From: Verrucomicrobiota bacterium
Lineage (GTDB): Bacteria > Verrucomicrobiota > Verrucomicrobiia > Opitutales > Opitutaceae
DNA: 7,930 nt
Direction of reading: 5' to 3'
NCBI GenBank assembly: GCA_023430565.1
Contig: JAEZAD010000176.1
Span: 1 to 7,930 of the forward strand
Shown here: in pieces, positions 1 to 7,930 of the stretch
Layout of the letters: each line of letters begins with the position of its first letter
How positions within the stretch are numbered: the stretch's first letter is position 1
Translations under genes and position numbers: made by a program
Notes under the pieces: generated by a model
What the model was told of the DNA's origin: nothing
What the model saw: the letters and a program-made list of their open reading frames with translations, nothing else
The model's database searches: none

Positions 1-2
1 AT

Positions 3-248
3 CCGCAGATCGCGCTTCACCGCCACGGCGTCACCGACCCGATCGCCACCAACAACGATTGGGGCACCGCCGCCAACGCCGACGAGGTCGCCACCCTCGC
101 CGCCCAGGTCGGCGCGCAAACCTTCGAGTCCGGTTCGAAAGACGCCGCCCTCCTCGTCTCCCTCGAACCCGGAGTCTACACCGTCGTCGTTTCCGGTGTC
201 GGCTCCGCCACCGGCGTCGCCCTCGCCGAAGTCTACGAGGTCCCGTAA
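3..248 (+). CDS. C-terminal end of a secreted/surface protein (5' truncated)
   Basis: This is the tail of a gene that starts left of the window; 81 codons are visible before the TAA stop. The readable frame runs from PQIALHRHGV through NNDWGTAANADEVATLAAQ and SKDAALLVSLEPGVYTVVVSG to the final EVYEVP. The pattern is a DWGTA turn, a VGAQTFESGSKDAALLVSL strand region, then PGVYTVVVSGVGSATGVALAEVYEV. I recognise it as the closing beta-sandwich module of many large exported proteins of Opitutus-type Verrucomicrobiota, often labelled Ig-like or DVUA0089-like. Such proteins are thought to be secreted or attached to the cell surface. No catalytic motif, membrane anchor or sorting signal is visible in this fragment, so the function of the full protein cannot be read. 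The strong preference for C-ending codons matches the other plus-strand genes. Membership of the module family is from memory; the reading frame itself is clear. Confidence 0.75.
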   Translation, partial: PQIALHRHGVTDPIATNNDWGTAANADEVATLAAQVGAQTFESGSKDAALLVSLEPGVYTVVVSGVGSATGVALAEVYEVP

Positions 249-265
249 TCGGAAAACTCGAGGTG

Positions 266-290
266 AAGCCCGCCGTCGCGGCGGGCTTTT
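266..290 (+). terminator. Rho-independent terminator of the left-edge gene
   Basis: A perfect 7-bp GC stem (GCCCGCC at 268-274 with GGCGGGC at 280-286) has a 5-base loop GTCGC. Two A-T pairs extend it at the base, and TTTT then CCCTTTTT follow. It lies 18 bases after the TAA of the plus-strand gene, which is the usual position for an intrinsic terminator. Confidence 0.85.
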
Positions 291-325
291 CCCTTTTTCC
301 CCGCCAGTTCCAGCCCACCAAATGG

Positions 326-368
326 AAAACCCCGCTCCCGTTGTTCTCGGGGGGCGGGGTTTCTTTTT
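326..368. terminator. Bidirectional terminator between convergent genes
   Basis: A 9-bp stem pairs AAACCCCGC (327-335) with GCGGGGTTT (354-362). Further C-G pairs inside (337-339 with 350-352) lengthen it. On the plus strand it is followed by CTTTTT. On the minus strand the stem runs into TTTTCC, made from the A-run at 326-329. It can therefore end clpC transcription coming from the right and back up the first terminator from the left. Its place in a 146-base convergent gap supports this dual role. The minus-strand T-run is short, so that direction is less certain. Confidence 0.7.
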
Positions 369-394
369 GGCGGCGGGTGGTCGCCTTTGTTTTA

Positions 395-2914
<2,520 letters not shown>

Positions 2915-2927
2915 GTGTAGTAAAGGC

Positions 2928-4019
2928 TTAATTCGACCCGTCGGTCGTGAAAGTAAAGTTGGGCTGAGGAAAAGTCGCAAACTCCGCGCGCAAGCGGCCC
3001 GCCCGCAGCAAATCGCGCTGCCCCGGCTCGAACTCGCCCTTCTGCGCGTGCTGCAGATGGCCCGGCTGCGCCTCGATGAAAAGCCGGTCGATCGCGGCGC
3101 GATTTTCCTCCGGAAAGACCCGGAGATCCGTGCCCAGGCGCAGCAACGACAGCAGATTCATCGCCTCGCTCGAACTGAGCATGTGGCTGTTCTGCAGGAT
3201 GCCGTAGGCGCGGCCAATCTTGTCGAACAACTTGCCCGGATCCGCCTCCAGCAACCGCTGCCGTGCATTCAACTCATGCTCGATGATCGACGTCAGCACG
3301 CTGCCCAGCCGCTTGATGATCTCGTCCTCCGCTTCGCCGAGCGTCGTCTGATTCGAAATCTGAAAGATGCTTCCGCTCGCGTCGGAGCCTTCGCCGAACA
3401 ACCCGCGCACGACCATGCCAAGCTGGTTCACCGCCCGCACGACCTTCTCCATCTGGTTCGCGATCACGAGCGCCGGCAGGTGCATCATCGCCGACGCCCG
3501 CATGCCCGTGCCGAGGTTCGTGGGGCACGCCGTCAAGTAACCCAGCTTCGGGGAAAACGCATAATCCAGCTGATCCTCGATCGCCGAATCCAGCTCGTTG
3601 ATCGAATTCCACGCCTTCTTCAGCTGAAAGCCGGCCCGCAGCACCTGGATGCGGAGATGATCCTCTTCGTTGATCATCACGGAAAAACTCTGGTCCTTGC
3701 TGATCACCACGCCCGCCCCGCCCTTCGAACCACTCAGCTCGCGGCTGATCAGGTGGCGTTCGACCAGGATCTGTTTTTCCAACTCGCTCAGCTCGTCGAT
3801 CGCGACGCTCAGGCTCCGCTTCATCGGCGGCGTCGTCGCGATCGCATCGCGGCACGTGCCGAAAATCTCGCCGCGCCGCGGCGACTTCGCCCAGCCCGGA
3901 AACGGCGTGCCCGCCAGATTTCGCGCGAGACGAATCCGCGTCATCAGCACCACCGCCGTCTTGCTGCTGGCCGAGTCGGTCAGCTCGGAAGGCGAGTCGA
4001 TGAGCGAAGCGATCGTCAT
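2928..4019 (-). CDS. mcsB: Protein-arginine kinase McsB
   Basis: The 363-residue protein is about the length of Bacillus McsB. It is an ATP:guanidino phosphotransferase related to creatine and arginine kinases but acting on arginines in proteins. Visible motifs are TRIRLARN (27-34, nucleotide binding), NEEDHLRI (117-124, acidic residues that position the guanidinium), ACPTNLGTG with Cys165 (catalytic cysteine region), and SNQTTLGEAED (222-232, ATP-binding loop). Near the C-terminus RDLLRA (335-340) fits the RDxxRA motif that binds phosphoarginine allosterically in Bacillus McsB. In Bacillus the phosphoarginine mark sends proteins to ClpCP; the adjacent clpC supports the same role here. The start at 4019 is 4 bases after the mcsA stop. 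An in-frame ATG at 4091 would overlap mcsA by 68 bases and adds a basic stretch foreign to the family, so it was not used. No Shine-Dalgarno sequence is seen, so translation may be coupled to mcsA. Confidence 0.95.
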   Translation of the reverse strand: MTIASLIDSPSELTDSASSKTAVVLMTRIRLARNLAGTPFPGWAKSPRRGEIFGTCRDAIATTPPMKRSLSVAIDELSELEKQILVERHLISRELSGSKGGAGVVISKDQSFSVMINEEDHLRIQVLRAGFQLKKAWNSINELDSAIEDQLDYAFSPKLGYLTACPTNLGTGMRASAMMHLPALVIANQMEKVVRAVNQLGMVVRGLFGEGSDASGSIFQISNQTTLGEAEDEIIKRLGSVLTSIIEHELNARQRLLEADPGKLFDKIGRAYGILQNSHMLSSSEAMNLLSLLRLGTDLRVFPEENRAAIDRLFIEAQPGHLQHAQKGEFEPGQRDLLRAGRLRAEFATFPQPNFTFTTDGSN

Positions 4020-4023
4020 GGGC

Positions 4024-4533
4024 TTAACGCGACGGCTTTTGCCCGTAGGTCTGTTTGACTTGGTTGATTTCATCGCGGCAGCGCGCGGCATCCTCGTATC
4101 GCTCCGATTTGATCGCAGCGGTGAGGTCGAGTTCGAGTTTGGAAAGTCGTTCGTGAAGCGTCCGCCGCGCCAGCGCCTTCTGCGGAACCTTGCCCGTGTG
4201 CGCCGTCCCCTTGTGCATGCTGTCGAGCATCGGCTCGACCATGCTCGTGAAGGTCTCGTAGCACGCCGGGCAGCCGAAACGCCCGTGCTTCTTGAAATCG
4301 CCCGGCGTGAAACCGCACTGCTCGCAACGCACGCCCGACAACGTCGAAGGCTCCGGATTCAGCGAGGCCTTCAACAAAAGATCCGCGAGCGAGAACCCGC
4401 TCGGATCGGTCACACCCTTCGCCTGCGCGCATTCTTCGCACAGGTCGACCTTGTGAACCTTGTTGTTCACGATCTGGGTCAGATGAACCGTGGCGGGTTT
4501 CGAGCAGAGATCGCACTTGAGCGGATTGGCCAT
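4024..4533 (-). CDS. mcsA: McsA-like zinc-binding activator of McsB, with UVR motif
   Basis: The 169-residue protein begins MANPLKCDLC. It has four CXXC pairs: Cys7/Cys10, Cys32/Cys35, Cys70/Cys73 and Cys88/Cys91. They are spaced as two zinc-binding modules joined by a linker (SGFSLADLLLKASL). A C-terminal UvrB/UvrC-type coiled segment lies at about 130-165 (LSKLELDLTAAIKSERYEDA, then ARCRDE). This is the domain order of McsA, the partner that binds and stimulates McsB in Firmicutes; Bacillus McsA is slightly longer. Being directly upstream of mcsB and clpC makes the assignment firm. ATGs at 4563 and 4638 are in frame, but they add a basic, low-complexity stretch not found in the family. The start at 4533 places the first CXXC near the N-terminus, as expected. 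The leader before the ATG is pyrimidine-rich (CTCCTCC) and lacks a Shine-Dalgarno sequence. It is the first gene of the operon. Confidence 0.92.
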   Translation of the reverse strand: MANPLKCDLCSKPATVHLTQIVNNKVHKVDLCEECAQAKGVTDPSGFSLADLLLKASLNPEPSTLSGVRCEQCGFTPGDFKKHGRFGCPACYETFTSMVEPMLDSMHKGTAHTGKVPQKALARRTLHERLSKLELDLTAAIKSERYEDAARCRDEINQVKQTYGQKPSR

Positions 4534-4558
4534 TTCAGTCGGAGGAGTTCTTGCATCA

Positions 4559-4586
4559 AGCATGCCACGCCGCTCTCCGCTGGCAA
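4559..4586 (-). promoter_or_regulatory. Weak candidate promoter for the mcsA-mcsB-clpC operon
   Basis: Read on the minus strand, TTGCCA (at 4586-4581, one mismatch to TTGACA) is followed after 16 bases by CATGCT (4564-4559), which keeps only the conserved A2 and T6 of a -10 box. It would give a leader of about 20 bases before the mcsA ATG at 4533. The match is poor and could be chance. The whole 4534-4739 gap contains no other clear signal: no CtsR-type repeat of GGTCAAA, no complete CIRCE inverted repeat, and only one short hairpin (CTGCGC 4642-4647 with GCGCAG 4654-4659) without a T-run. Confidence 0.2.
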
Positions 4587-4739
4587 GTGCCGCGCCAACT
4601 CTCGCTCCAGCTTTTTTCCGCGCGCCGCACTTGCACACCGCCTGCGCGTTTCGGCGCAGCCCTGGCGCACTCGCACCGCGACTCCATCACTTACACCCCA
4701 CGGAGGCGCCGTGCCCTCACCGCGCTTTCTCCGTCTGCA

Positions 4740-5606
4740 TCAAATCCGCGTTCCCTCGATCAGCACGCGTCGCCGGAACGACCCCAGCACGCGCTGCGTG
4801 ACCGCCCCTGGCTTGCCCGTGCCGATCTCCCGACCGTCGAGCTTCACCACCGGAATCACCTCCGCGCCCGTGCCCGTCAGGAAACACTCGTCCGCACACC
4901 AGACGTCATATCGCGTCATATTCGCTTCGCGGATCGGAATCCCGAGCTCCTTCGCCACGTCGAAAATCGTGCCGCGCGTCACACCTTTCAACGCGCCTTG
5001 CGACGCCGCCGGCGTCACGATCTCGCCTTTGTGCACGATGAACACGTTGTCCGCCGTGCATTCCGCGACATAGCCCTGGTCGTTCAACATGATCGCCTCG
5101 AGCGCGCCAAACTGCTTCGCCTCGATCTTGCCCAGGATGTTGTTGAGATAGTTCAGCGACTTCACCGTCGAAGGCAGCGCCGCCGGATTGATGCGCCGCG
5201 TCGGCACCGTCACGATGCTCAGGCCATTGTCGTAGTGCTCCTGCGGATAAAGCGCGATCTTGCTCGCGATGATGAAGAGCGACGGCTTCGGACAAAGCCA
5301 GGGCGCCAGCCCGAGATCGCCCACGCCACGCGTCACCACCAGCCGGATATACGCATCCGTGAGGTTGTTCTGCCGGCACGTCTCGCACGTCGCCTCCGCG
5401 AGCTCCGCCCGCGTCATCGGCATCTTCAGCAGGATCGCCTTCGCCGAATACTCCAGCCGCTCGAGATGCTCATCCAGCCGGAAAATGTTGCCGCCATACA
5501 GCCGGATCCCCTCGAAAACACCGTCGCCGTAGAGGAGTCCGTGATCGAACACGGAAATCTTCGCGTCGGCTTCGTCGACGAATTTGCCATCGAGGTAGAT
5601 CTTCAT
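4740..5606 (-). CDS. ilvE: Branched-chain amino acid aminotransferase (fold-type IV PLP enzyme)
   Basis: The 288-residue protein has the length and motifs of short bacterial and archaeal IlvE enzymes. These transfer the amino group between glutamate and the 2-oxo acids of leucine, isoleucine and valine, the last step of their synthesis. Visible features are the N-terminal strand MKIYLDGKFV, a DHGLLYGDGVFEGIR loop (21-35), HLERL (47-51, phosphate-binding arginine), and YIRLVVTRG (86-94). The PLP lysine is probably Lys149 in TVKSLNYLNN. Glu182 lies in AECTADNVF and contacts the PLP ring nitrogen in this family. GTGAEVIPV (245-253) and GREIGTGKPG (258-267) are typical of IlvE. D-amino acid transaminase or aminodeoxychorismate lyase share the fold and are less likely. 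The same frame stays open far upstream to 7778, antisense to two other genes. The ATG at 5606 is chosen because the family begins exactly there. Neighbours suggest no operon for this gene. Confidence 0.85.
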   Translation of the reverse strand: MKIYLDGKFVDEADAKISVFDHGLLYGDGVFEGIRLYGGNIFRLDEHLERLEYSAKAILLKMPMTRAELAEATCETCRQNNLTDAYIRLVVTRGVGDLGLAPWLCPKPSLFIIASKIALYPQEHYDNGLSIVTVPTRRINPAALPSTVKSLNYLNNILGKIEAKQFGALEAIMLNDQGYVAECTADNVFIVHKGEIVTPAASQGALKGVTRGTIFDVAKELGIPIREANMTRYDVWCADECFLTGTGAEVIPVVKLDGREIGTGKPGAVTQRVLGSFRRRVLIEGTRI

Positions 5607-5717
5607 AGCTCGGCCCAACGTAGCCGCGCGCCAAAAGTTTTGTCCAGCTCCCACCCGGGAGTTTCTGCTTGTGCCTTGCATTTTAGACGCCGACTGTCCC
5701 GCCCGTCCCAGCTTCCT
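5607..5717. other. Divergent intergenic region between ilvE and the prepilin gene
   Basis: This 111-base spacer must hold the start signals for both divergent genes. On the minus strand TAAAAT (5685-5680) fits a -10 box with one mismatch, but no acceptable -35 box lies 16-18 bases upstream of it. A small hairpin (CTCCC 5648-5652, GGGAG 5657-5661) has no T-run. Neither start has a purine-rich ribosome site; the bases just before the prepilin ATG are pyrimidine-rich. I cannot place promoters here with confidence. Confidence 0.35.
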
Positions 5718-6461
5718 ATGCGCACCCTCACCCGTCCTTCGGTGCGAGCGGCCTTCACGCTCATCGAACTGCTCACCGTGATCGCGATCATCGGCATCCT
5801 CGCCGCGATCTTCATTCCCACCATCGGCGCCGTCCGCGAAAAAGCCCAGCGCGCGGTCGACGCTTCCAACCTCCGCGAGATTCACAAAGCCGCGCTCCTC
5901 TACGCCGGCGACAACAACGACCGCCTCCCCGACCCCACCGCCCTCGCCGCGGTCGTTACCGGCGGCAGCCCCGTCCACCGCTGGCCCGGCATCCTCGCGA
6001 AAAACAACATCCTCGCCGAACCTTCCTTCTACATCGCGAAAAACGACGCCCTCTTCAACGGCACCTTTCCAGCCGCCGTCCTGAATCCCGACGACGCCAC
6101 CCGCCGCCAACTCGCCAACGACTTCACCACCGCGCCGCTTTCCTGGGAATTCGTCGGCGGCGTCCGCATGAGCGATCCACCCACGACTCCGATCGCCTTC
6201 ACCCGCGGCCTCCAACCCAACGGCTCCTGGGACCTCAACAGCGGCGTCTATAAAGACACCGGCGGCTTCGTCGTCTTCCTCGGCGGCAACGTCCAATTCT
6301 ACAACTCCACCGTCGACGCCTTCACCTCGCCCACCACCGGGCGCAAAGTCACCGACATCCGCCAGGCCATCCCCGCCACCGCTCGCATCTACGCCACCGC
6401 GGTCTCCGCCGGCCCCCTCATCGGCACCCCCAACGGCACCCCCGCCCAACCCGATAACTGA
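5718..6461 (+). CDS. Type IV prepilin-like / type II secretion pseudopilin-like protein
   Basis: This 247-residue protein starts with a short basic leader (MRTLTRPSVRAA), followed by FTLIELLTVIAIIGILAAIF. This is the class III signal of prepilins. The prepilin peptidase would cut between Ala12 and Phe13 and methylate Phe13, and Glu17 is the conserved Glu5 of the mature protein. The hydrophobic helix (about 13-35) holds the protein in the inner membrane before assembly. The rest is a soluble, probably periplasmic domain with a helix at about 36-63 and no recognised enzyme motif. GGFVVFLGGNVQFY (182-195) resembles the FLDGHV ending of the large prepilin-like families of Verrucomicrobiota and Planctomycetota, with Gly where Asp is usual. 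No pilus or secretion gene is adjacent, so it looks like one of the many solitary copies in such genomes; its actual role is unknown. The start at 5718 is fixed by the leader; an open frame extends upstream to 4551 only as antisense of ilvE. A terminator follows. Confidence 0.88.
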   Translation: MRTLTRPSVRAAFTLIELLTVIAIIGILAAIFIPTIGAVREKAQRAVDASNLREIHKAALLYAGDNNDRLPDPTALAAVVTGGSPVHRWPGILAKNNILAEPSFYIAKNDALFNGTFPAAVLNPDDATRRQLANDFTTAPLSWEFVGGVRMSDPPTTPIAFTRGLQPNGSWDLNSGVYKDTGGFVVFLGGNVQFYNSTVDAFTSPTTGRKVTDIRQAIPATARIYATAVSAGPLIGTPNGTPAQPDN

Positions 6462-6499
6462 TCGTTCGAACCAACTCACCTCCTCCCCTGTCCCTTTTC

Positions 6500-6528
6500 G
6501 CCCGGCCGCACCCGCGCCGGGCCTTTTT
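6500..6528 (+). terminator. Rho-independent terminator of the prepilin gene
   Basis: A perfect 7-bp stem, GCCCGGC (6500-6506) with GCCGGGC (6516-6522), has a 9-base loop and is followed by CTTTTTATT. It lies 38 bases after the prepilin TGA and 47 bases before the pyrophosphatase ATG. The two plus-strand genes are therefore probably transcribed separately. Confidence 0.88.
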
Positions 6529-6575
6529 ATTGCTCTTCCACCACACCGCTCGCCCGCCCAATCTTCCCGACCCGC

Positions 6576-7930
6576 ATGACGCCCGCCGCCACGCCCTCCG
6601 CCGCCACGACTTACGTGATCGGCCATAAAAATCCCGACGCCGACTCCATCTGCTCCGCGATCGCCTACGCCGCTTTCAAGGAAGCTCGCGGCGAGCGCGG
6701 CTACGTCGCGGCCCGCTGCGGCAACTCCAACGCCCGCATCGACACCATCCTCTCCCGCTTCCGCCAACCGCTGCCGCTCTACTTGAGCGACGTCAGTCCC
6801 CGCGTCCGCGATCTCATGATCAAGGACGTCATCGCCCTCGACGAAAACGCCACCTGCGCCGAGGCCCTCGCGATCTTCGACCGTCACGATATTCGCGTCG
6901 TCCCCGTCACCTCCGCCAACCGCGAAATCCTCGGCACCATCTCGCTCTCCACCCTCGGCGGCGTCTTCATTCCCCGCCTCAGCGAACCCCGCCTCCTCCG
7001 CCTCGTCCGCACCTCCCTCGCCAACATCGCCCGCACCCTCGAAGGCCGCGCCCTTCACCTCGTCGACGAGAAATCCATTCAGGAACTCTACGTCCGCCTC
7101 GGCACCATGGACATCAGCTCCTTCTGGAGCATCTCCATCCGCGAAAACATCCCCGCCGCCCAGTCCATCATCATCGTAGGCGACCGCGCCGACATCCAGC
7201 AGCGCGCCATCGAGATCGGCGTCCGCGCCCTCGTCATCACCAGCAACATCGACATCGACGCCAACATCCTCGCCCTCGCCCGCGAAAAGGGCACCAGCAT
7301 CATCATCAGCCCCTACGACTCCGCGACCACGTCGTGGATCGTCCGGACCGCCTCCACCCTCGAGCGCGTCGTCGATACCGAGTTCGCCACCATCGATGCC
7401 GACACCCGCATTGCCGACGTCCGGAAAAAATTCTCCGCCAACCAACCGCACGCGCTCCTCGTCACCACCGACGGCGGTAAACTCGAAGGCATCCTCACCA
7501 AGACCGACCTCCTTCGCCCCACCCAGACCCGCCTCGTCCTCGTCGATCACAACGAGATGTCCCAAGCCGTCACCGGCGCCGACGAAGTCACCATCGCCGA
7601 GATTCTCGACCACCACCGCCTCGGCGCCATCAACACCCAGCAGCCAATCCTCTTCATCAACGAGCCCGTCGGCTCCACCTGCACCATCATCGCCGACCTT
7701 TACCGCCGCGAAAACCTCCTCCCGACGCCCGAGATCGCCGGCATCATGATGTCCGGCCTCATCTCCGACACCCTTCACCTCAACGGCCCCACCACCACGC
7801 GCAAGGACGCCATCCTCCTCGCCTGGCTCGCCGAGATCGCCGGCGTCAATTCCAAGAAACTCGCCGACGAAATCTTCAACTCCGGCTCCGTCATCCTAGC
7901 CAACCCGCCCGAATCCGTCGTCCGCTCCGA
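6576..7930 (+). CDS. ppaC: Manganese-dependent inorganic pyrophosphatase (family II) with CBS-DRTGG-CBS insert (3' truncated)
   Basis: The gene runs off the right edge; 451 residues are visible, roughly the first five-sixths of a CBS-type family II enzyme. It hydrolyses pyrophosphate to two phosphates in the cytoplasm, pulling biosynthetic reactions forward. The DHH-superfamily catalytic half is split by the insert. IGHKNPDADS (15-24) supplies His17, Asp21 and Asp23; then come VLVDHN (Asp324), ILDHH (His346, His347) and SGLISDT (Asp398), all matching the metal ligands of the family. Between them lie a CBS domain (about 77-130), a DRTGG domain (about 135-250, with VGDRADIQ and SPYDSATTSW) and a second CBS domain (about 260-315). 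In studied relatives these bind adenine nucleotides: AMP and ADP inhibit, while ATP or diadenosine polyphosphates activate. The ATG at 6576 gives a 12-residue lead before the first strand; the next in-frame ATG is far downstream, although the GTG coding Val14 cannot be excluded. Nearly every codon ends in C. No Shine-Dalgarno sequence is seen. Confidence 0.95.
   Translation, partial: MTPAATPSAATTYVIGHKNPDADSICSAIAYAAFKEARGERGYVAARCGNSNARIDTILSRFRQPLPLYLSDVSPRVRDLMIKDVIALDENATCAEALAIFDRHDIRVVPVTSANREILGTISLSTLGGVFIPRLSEPRLLRLVRTSLANIARTLEGRALHLVDEKSIQELYVRLGTMDISSFWSISIRENIPAAQSIIIVGDRADIQQRAIEIGVRALVITSNIDIDANILALAREKGTSIIISPYDSATTSWIVRTASTLERVVDTEFATIDADTRIADVRKKFSANQPHALLVTTDGGKLEGILTKTDLLRPTQTRLVLVDHNEMSQAVTGADEVTIAEILDHHRLGAINTQQPILFINEPVGSTCTIIADLYRRENLLPTPEIAGIMMSGLISDTLHLNGPTTTRKDAILLAWLAEIAGVNSKKLADEIFNSGSVILANPPESVVRS

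Noticed and set aside
4020..4091. Upstream start for mcsB at 4091
   Set aside because: It would overlap mcsA by 68 bases and adds a basic stretch (MPRAAAMKSTKSNRPTGKSR) absent from the family. The ATG at 4019 gives the expected length.
4641..4660. Hairpin CTGCGC/GCGCAG as the ilvE terminator
   Set aside because: The stem is only 6 bp and no T-run follows on the minus strand.
4664..4672. Possible CIRCE half-site (GCACTC) upstream of mcsA
   Set aside because: The matching GAGTGC arm at the required 9-base spacing is missing, so it is not an HrcA operator.
3670..5073. A 467-codon open frame on the plus strand
   Set aside because: It crosses antisense to mcsB, mcsA and ilvE and has a low-complexity translation with no domain.
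5639..5670. Promoter for the prepilin gene starting with TTGTCC at 5640
   Set aside because: No acceptable -10 box lies 16-18 bases downstream.
4551..5717. A long N-terminal extension of the prepilin frame
   Set aside because: The prepilin leader must be near the N-terminus to be processed, and the extension is antisense to ilvE with an Arg-rich, low-complexity translation.

Overview
The window is GC-rich and gene-dense. It most likely comes from a Verrucomicrobiota bacterium of the Opitutaceae type. Three things suggest this: the surface-protein tail at the left edge ends in a sequence style I associate with Opitutus-like genomes; there is a stand-alone prepilin with an AFTLIELLTVIAIIGILA leader; and an arginine-kinase cassette (mcsA-mcsB-clpC) occurs outside Firmicutes, as it also does in PVC relatives such as chlamydiae. 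This placement rests on recognition, not on a search.

Layout, left to right. (1) Positions 3-248 (+) are the last 81 codons of a secreted or surface protein, followed by two hairpin terminators (266-290 and 326-368) in the gap where it converges with clpC. (2) Positions 4533 down to 395 (-) hold a compact operon, mcsA, mcsB, clpC, with gaps of 4 and 13 bases. It encodes a zinc-binding activator, a protein-arginine kinase and a two-ring Hsp100 unfoldase. (3) Positions 5606-4740 (-) encode a 288-residue fold-type IV PLP aminotransferase, best read as the branched-chain enzyme IlvE. A 206-base gap separates it from mcsA. (4) Positions 5718-6461 (+) encode a 247-residue type IV prepilin-like protein, divergent from ilvE and ended by a clear terminator at 6500-6528. 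(5) Positions 6576 to the right edge (+) encode the first 451 residues of a family II manganese pyrophosphatase with a regulatory CBS-DRTGG-CBS insert.

The biologically coherent unit is the mcsA-mcsB-clpC operon. In Bacillus, McsB phosphorylates arginines on damaged proteins, McsA stimulates it, and ClpC with ClpP degrades the marked proteins. All the visible key residues are kept here: the kinase cysteine, the RDxxRA allosteric motif, the four CXXC pairs of McsA, both phosphoarginine-docking glutamates of ClpC and its ClpP-binding loop. The CtsR repressor gene that heads the Firmicutes operon is absent, and no CtsR box or CIRCE element is visible upstream. The remaining genes are housekeeping or accessory and appear to be separate transcription units.

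I see no CRISPR array, tRNA, rRNA, insertion sequence or clearly new system. Several very long open frames lie antisense to the real genes and are explained by strong codon-position bias.
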